NCBI GenBank assembly: GCA_903886165.1 | Contig: CAISLL010000230.1 | Coordinates: 1-17,933, forward strand | DNA length: 17,933 bases | Source of the DNA: an uncultured beta proteobacterium | Lineage (GTDB): Bacteria > Pseudomonadota > Gammaproteobacteria > Burkholderiales > Burkholderiaceae_C | Direction: 5' to 3' | Part shown: positions 14,662 to 17,933 of the stretch, piece by piece | How the letters are laid out: each line of letters opens with the position of its first letter | How positions within the stretch are numbered: position 1 is the first letter of the stretch | Program-made: the position numbers and the translations under genes | Notes under the pieces: model-generated | Told to the model about the DNA's origin: nothing | The model's input: only the letters and a program-made list of their open reading frames with translations | Database searches by the model: none

Positions 14662-15324
14662 ATGATTCGACTTTTTGTTGGCCTGGGAAACCCCGGCCCG
14701 GACTATGAAGACACCCGCCACAACGCCGGCTTCTGGTGGGTCGACGCGCTGGCACGCGAGCTCAAGACGCATCTGGTGATGGACAAGAGCTACCACGGCA
14801 TGGCCGCAAGGGTGAGTGTGCAGGGGCAGTCGGTCTGGTTGCTCAAACCCATGACCTTCATGAACCTGAGTGGAAAATCGGTGGCCTCACTGGCAAATTT
14901 TTTCAAGATTCCGCCACAGGAAATGCTCGTGGCGCATGACGAACTCGACATTGCACCCGGCGAAGCCAAGCTCAAGCTCGGGGGCAGCCATGCAGGACAC
15001 AACGGCCTGCGTGACATTCACGCCCAACTGGGCACTGACCAGTACTGGCGCTTGCGCCTGGGCGTTGGCCACCCTGGCAACAAAGCTGAAGTCATCAACT
15101 GGGTGCTGAAAAAGCCCTCGCCTGACCACCGCATTGCCATTGCACAGACGATTGACCGCGCACTCAAGGCGTTGCCGCCACTCCTCGCTGGCGACATGGA
15201 ACAGGCCACTCGCCTGGTGCACACCAGCAAACCCCCCAGACCCAAACCACCACGCCCGGCCACTGCTCCACCGCCTGAAGCACTGATAGACCCTACGCTG
15301 GCGAAACCGGAGTCAAATGCATGA
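14662..15324 (+). CDS. pth: Peptidyl-tRNA hydrolase
   Basis: 220 residues from the ATG at 14662; an upstream in-frame TTG at 14647 lacks support. It releases peptides from peptidyl-tRNAs that drop off ribosomes and is essential in most bacteria. Asn10 lies in FVGLGNPGPDY, the catalytic His20 in DTRHNAGFW, Asn68 in KPMTFMNLSG, Asp93 in VAHDELDIAPG and Asn114 in GGSHAGHNGLRDI. The core ends near 190, and a Pro-rich tail (about 195-220, KPPRPKPPRPATAPPP) is longer than in E. coli Pth. No Shine-Dalgarno sequence precedes the ATG. CATAAT (14650-14655) lies 6 nt before it, so a leaderless message is possible. The rplY terminator is immediately upstream. The stop overlaps the next start (ATGA). Confidence 0.97.
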   Translation: MIRLFVGLGNPGPDYEDTRHNAGFWWVDALARELKTHLVMDKSYHGMAARVSVQGQSVWLLKPMTFMNLSGKSVASLANFFKIPPQEMLVAHDELDIAPGEAKLKLGGSHAGHNGLRDIHAQLGTDQYWRLRLGVGHPGNKAEVINWVLKKPSPDHRIAIAQTIDRALKALPPLLAGDMEQATRLVHTSKPPRPKPPRPATAPPPEALIDPTLAKPESNA

Positions 15325-15794
15325 AAAGGGCAACACTGAGCCGGCTGCAACGAGGGGTTTTCCTTGCTACGTTATTGATATCAATTTTTACCGTATCAAA
15401 AGGGCTACAAGCTCAAAACATCTACAAATGCAGCAACAGCTACAGCCAGACACCTTGCCCCGGCGCCAACACCTTGACCCTTGACGATGGGCGTAACGCG
15501 GCACAAAAGCAGCAATCGGATGCCGCCATACGCCGCGATGCCGGCTTGGCTGCAGCGCTTGAAAAGGACCGGGTGGCACAAGAAAAAATCGCTGTGGCGC
15601 GGACGCCTGTCGTGGTACCGGTGGCGGCACAGACTGCACCCCAAAGTGAAGATGGGGTGGTTCACAAAATCACCCCAAAACGCATCGGCACCAAACACCA
15701 CAAGCCAAAGGCGTTTATTGCAGAGGTGCCGGGATCAGAGAAAAAACCCTCGGACAAAAAATCGGGCAAGCGAAAGACGGCGAAACCCGCCTGA
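15321..15794 (+). CDS. Small secreted DUF4124-like protein
   Basis: 157 residues, starting at an ATG that overlaps the pth stop by 4 bases (ATGA), so probably translationally coupled. An N-terminal signal peptide (MKRATLSRLQRGVFLATLL to GLQAQ, about 1-32) is followed by IYKCSNSYSQTPCPGA, resembling the short N-terminal module of DUF4124-type periplasmic proteins with two Cys that could form a disulphide. Residues 55-95 are a charged, Ala-rich probable helix. The C-terminal 45 residues are very Lys-rich and low in complexity (KKPSDKKSGKRKTAKPA). The function is unknown. The basic tail may bind nucleic acid or anionic envelope polymers, but nothing in the sequence proves that. Confidence 0.8.
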   Translation: MKRATLSRLQRGVFLATLLISIFTVSKGLQAQNIYKCSNSYSQTPCPGANTLTLDDGRNAAQKQQSDAAIRRDAGLAAALEKDRVAQEKIAVARTPVVVPVAAQTAPQSEDGVVHKITPKRIGTKHHKPKAFIAEVPGSEKKPSDKKSGKRKTAKPA

Positions 15795-15826
15795 GGCAGG
15801 TCAACCACCTGTCGTGACGGACGCAG

Positions 15827-16144
15827 CTAGCTGGCAGAGGGTTGCGCGGGATCGGTCGCAGCGTTGGCAATGGGGACGCCCATGACGACTGGGCTTGCCA
15901 GGGACTGCAAGCGGCGGTACTTCTGCCACAGTGTTTCCCGGTCTTCCACCCATTCGGGGTTGACCGGAATGCAATTTACCGGGCAGATCTGCACACACTG
16001 CGCCTCATCAAAATGCCCGACACATTCGGTACATTTTTTGGGGTCGATCTCGTAGATCTCCGGCCCCATGTAGATGGCATCGTTGGGGCATTCGGGTTCA
16101 CAGACATCGCAGTTGATGCATTCGTCGGTGATCAACAGGGCCAT
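15827..16144 (-). CDS. 2[4Fe-4S] ferredoxin, Allochromatium (YfhL) type
   Basis: 105 residues. It is a small cytoplasmic electron carrier with two clusters. The first motif has Cys9, Cys12, Cys15 and Cys19 followed by Pro. The second has Cys38, Cys41, Cys50 and Cys54 followed by Pro, with the 8-residue insertion between the second and third Cys that marks the Alvin subfamily, and an additional Cys58. The tail from about 75 to 105 is Ala-rich and longer than in E. coli YfhL. Its redox partner is unknown. Neighbourhood with coaD is common in proteobacteria; here uspA lies between. It converges on the small secreted protein gene, 32 bp apart. Confidence 0.95.
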   Translation of the reverse strand: MALLITDECINCDVCEPECPNDAIYMGPEIYEIDPKKCTECVGHFDEAQCVQICPVNCIPVNPEWVEDRETLWQKYRRLQSLASPVVMGVPIANAATDPAQPSAS

Positions 16145-16192
16145 GTGGGCATTCCAGAAACGGTGGGCATGGCCTGATTTTAAAAACCCGGC

Positions 16193-16654
16193 TTATTCCG
16201 TGTTGTCTGCGGTGTCTTGGTCTGGCTCGGACACCTTGACAATCATCACCGGCACACCGGCAGCATGCAGCACCTCGTTGGACACTGAACCCAGCAAGGC
16301 GCTGCGCAAGCTGGTGGTGCCGCTGGCCCCCATCACCACCATGTCGCAGCCATAATTTTCAAGGATATCGACCAGAGTGTGCGCCGGGTCGCCGGTGGCC
16401 ACTTCGGTTTCATAAGGCAAGCCAGCCTCGTCGAGCAGTGCTTGCGCCGCCTGCAAGGTATGGGCACCGGCGGCTGCGCTGGCCTGTGCAATCACCTGCG
16501 GGTCATGTGCCACCATCAGTTCATACAAACTGGCCGGCTCCTGCACATTGGCCAGAACCAGGCTGGTGTTCAGGCCATCACCCGCCATGCGAATGGCGAA
16601 ACGCAAGGCATCAAGTGCGGCAGCCGAGCCGTCAAAAGGCGAAAGTATCTTCAT
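16193..16654 (-). CDS. Universal stress protein, UspA family
   Basis: 153 residues, a single Usp domain. The N terminus MKILSPFDGSAAALDALRFA holds the first strand and conserved Asp. The C-terminal ATP-binding motif is GASGTTSLRSALLGSVS, which fits G-X2-G-X9-G-(S/T), so it should be an ATP-binding member. PVMIVKV is the last core strand, and a short acidic tail follows. The ATG is preceded by GGAGA at a good distance. It lies 19 bp after coaD on the same strand and 48 bp before the ferredoxin, suggesting one transcript. The specific stress signal cannot be inferred. Confidence 0.94.
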   Translation of the reverse strand: MKILSPFDGSAAALDALRFAIRMAGDGLNTSLVLANVQEPASLYELMVAHDPQVIAQASAAAGAHTLQAAQALLDEAGLPYETEVATGDPAHTLVDILENYGCDMVVMGASGTTSLRSALLGSVSNEVLHAAGVPVMIVKVSEPDQDTADNTE

Positions 16655-16673
16655 GATTTCTCCAGATATTGCT

Positions 16674-17177
16674 TCAAGGTTTTCCAGTCAGGCGACGCAC
16701 TTTTTCAAGCAGGCGTTGGTTCACGCCTGCGGACACGAACTTGTCCACCTCACCGCCCAGTGTGGCGATTTCGCGCACAAAAGTGCTGGAAATGAACTGG
16801 TATTTGTCGCCAGGTGTCAAAAACACGGTTTCGACATCGGGCATCAGGCTGCGGTTCATGCCTGCAAGCTGAAATTCGTAGTCAAAGTCGGTCACGGCAC
16901 GCAGGCCGCGCACCATGGCCTTGGCGCCACGCGCCACCACAAAGTCGCGCATCAGGCCTTCAAAACTTTCCACCTGCACGCCCGGGTAAATCTTGACGGC
17001 CTCACGCGCCATGTCGATGCGTTCCTGCAATGAAAACATGGCCTTTTTGTGGTGCCCGGCGGCCACCGCCACAATCACGTGCCCGAACAACTGGGCGGCA
17101 CGCCGCACCACATCCTCATGGCCCAAGGTGATCGGGTCAAAAGTGCCCGGATAAACGGCAATCAAATCACTGGTCAT
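16674..17177 (-). CDS. coaD: Phosphopantetheine adenylyltransferase
   Basis: 167 residues, the usual length. It transfers AMP from ATP to 4'-phosphopantetheine to form dephospho-CoA, the penultimate and feedback-regulated step of CoA synthesis. The nucleotidyltransferase motif YPGTFDPITLGHEDV (9-23) contains the conserved His20 (T/HxGH). MVRGLRAVTDFDYEFQLAGMNR is the substrate-binding region, and FISSTFVREIATLGG carries the C-terminal ISSTxxR signature. The ATG is 36 bp after the rsmD stop. No strong promoter or ribosome binding site was seen in that gap. Confidence 0.98.
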   Translation of the reverse strand: MTSDLIAVYPGTFDPITLGHEDVVRRAAQLFGHVIVAVAAGHHKKAMFSLQERIDMAREAVKIYPGVQVESFEGLMRDFVVARGAKAMVRGLRAVTDFDYEFQLAGMNRSLMPDVETVFLTPGDKYQFISSTFVREIATLGGEVDKFVSAGVNQRLLEKVRRLTGKP

Positions 17178-17213
17178 GGTAAAAATTCTGCAGCAGTTGA
17201 CACAGGTTCATTA

Positions 17214-17852
17214 TCAGCCCGCAGGTGCGGCATCCGACACGAGAGGTTTGAACAGATGGGCATGAACCATGCCAGCCTTGAGGTGACGGTGCAGTTGTAG
17301 GCCAATGGGCTGCAGTTGCTCGTCGCTCCACTTCCTGGGCGCTTCCAGGTAAATGAAGCCGGTCAATGCCACTGCCTGTGCCGCAGCAAGCACCGCTGAC
17401 TCAAACACATCTGAGTCAAACGGGGGGTCAATAAATATCAAGTCCTGACAGCCACCGGGCGTATGACGCAGAACCGCCACACCGTCGCCGCGCGTGACTA
17501 GCACTGCGTCTGACTGCAATTGCATTTGCACGCGCTTGAGCTGCGCCACCAACGCCGCATCGTGCTCCACCAGTTGCACTTGGGTGGCCCCGCGTGAGGC
17601 GGCCTCGAAGCCGAGTGCACCGGTGCCAGCAAAGGCATCCAGACAGCGCCAGCCACTCAGATCCTGCCCTAGCCAGTTGAACAAGGTCTCACGCACCCGG
17701 TCGGGCGTCGGCCGCAAACCGGGTTTGTCGGCTACCTGGAGTTTGGTGCGTTTCCACTGGCCACCTATGATGCGCACTTCATGGCCATGCACGACTTGTG
17801 AGCGGTGCGGCCTGACAGGGCGCTTGTTGGGGTCTTGCTTCATGCGCCACAT
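17214..17852 (-). CDS. rsmD: 16S rRNA (guanine966-N2)-methyltransferase RsmD
   Basis: 212 residues from the ATG at 17852, which has CAGG four bases upstream. An in-frame GTG at 17870 lacks a ribosome binding site, and another ATG is at 17843. It methylates G966 of 16S rRNA in the assembled 30S subunit using S-adenosylmethionine. EVRIIGGQWKRTKLQV and RPTPDRVRETLFNWLG are the typical N-terminal segments. The AdoMet-binding motif is CLDAFAGTGALGFEAASRGA, and the catalytic (N/D)PP(F/Y) motif is FIDPPFD. rsmD followed by coaD is a standard proteobacterial pair and supports both calls. Confidence 0.95.
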   Translation of the reverse strand: MWRMKQDPNKRPVRPHRSQVVHGHEVRIIGGQWKRTKLQVADKPGLRPTPDRVRETLFNWLGQDLSGWRCLDAFAGTGALGFEAASRGATQVQLVEHDAALVAQLKRVQMQLQSDAVLVTRGDGVAVLRHTPGGCQDLIFIDPPFDSDVFESAVLAAAQAVALTGFIYLEAPRKWSDEQLQPIGLQLHRHLKAGMVHAHLFKPLVSDAAPAG

Positions 17853-17888
17853 CTTACCTGCGGGCGTCACAAGGAAATTGGGCGACCA

Positions 17889-17933
17889 TCAAGGCTTGGC
17901 CGTGGCCCCACCCAAGACCACCGTGGCCATGGC
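17889..17933 (-). CDS. C-terminal end of a gene cut by the window edge
   Basis: Only 14 codons and a TGA are present, reading AMATVVLGGATAKP. They end 36 bp before the chosen rsmD start on the same strand. In related bacteria an M16 (insulinase-like) zinc peptidase gene often precedes rsmD, and its members can end in a similar TVV-G segment, but so short a piece cannot establish this. It is called as coding from frame, spacing and strand alone. Confidence 0.45.
   Translation of the reverse strand, partial: AMATVVLGGATAKP

Noticed and set aside
15795..15813. Hairpin GGCAGGT/ACCTGTC as bidirectional terminator between the secreted protein and ferredoxin genes
   Set aside because: The stem is short with a wobble pair and no T-run on either strand, so it is not convincing as an intrinsic terminator.
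17197..17202. TTGACA as a plus-strand promoter between coaD and rsmD
   Set aside because: No -10 box at 16-18 nt, and both flanking genes are on the other strand.

Overview
The window reads as a stretch of a betaproteobacterial chromosome, most likely Burkholderiales and plausibly Comamonadaceae. This is inferred from gene order and from protein and tRNA sequence character; no database comparison was possible. The coding-dense part, from about 1155 to the end, is ordinary housekeeping DNA with tightly packed genes, several of them overlapping by 4 bases. The first 1.1 kb differs: it is gene-poor and looks more AT-rich and degraded.

Region by region: (1) 1-654 holds the remnant of a small XRE-type regulator, with an in-frame stop near its start, and about 420 bp with no recognisable gene. 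(2) 655-995, minus strand, is a tRNA with anticodon CAT, best read as tRNA-Ile2. It is interrupted by a 264-nt group I intron directly after the anticodon, and most core helices can be drawn by hand. A 30-nt copy of the 5' half of the same tRNA lies 105 nt upstream (1101-1130). (3) hrcA (minus) is divergent from nadK-recN-rapZ (plus). A 9-bp inverted repeat spans the divergent interval and covers the nadK start codon. (4) A minus-strand cluster reads mutM, a dynamin-like GTPase, mutY. It pairs the two DNA glycosylases that act on 8-oxoguanine damage with a large GTPase. (5) The plus-strand series is a secreted TPR protein, lolB, ispE, tRNA-Gln(TTG), prs, rplY, pth and a small secreted protein. 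It has a good promoter inside ispE, a strong hairpin terminator between prs and rplY, and another after rplY. (6) The minus-strand series, in the direction of transcription, is the end of an unidentified upstream gene, rsmD, coaD, uspA and a 2[4Fe-4S] ferredoxin.

The genes cover heat-shock repression, NAD(P) and CoA cofactor synthesis, nucleotide precursor supply, DNA repair (recN, mutM, mutY), outer-membrane lipoprotein sorting, isoprenoid synthesis and translation (rplY, pth, two tRNAs, rsmD).

The most notable item is the intron-split tRNA-Ile(CAU). Group I introns at this position are known from Azoarcus, so the class is not new. This copy would be easily missed by ordinary annotation, and it comes with an unexplained partial tRNA duplicate. 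The second is the mutM-GTPase-mutY arrangement, in which the function of the GTPase is unknown.
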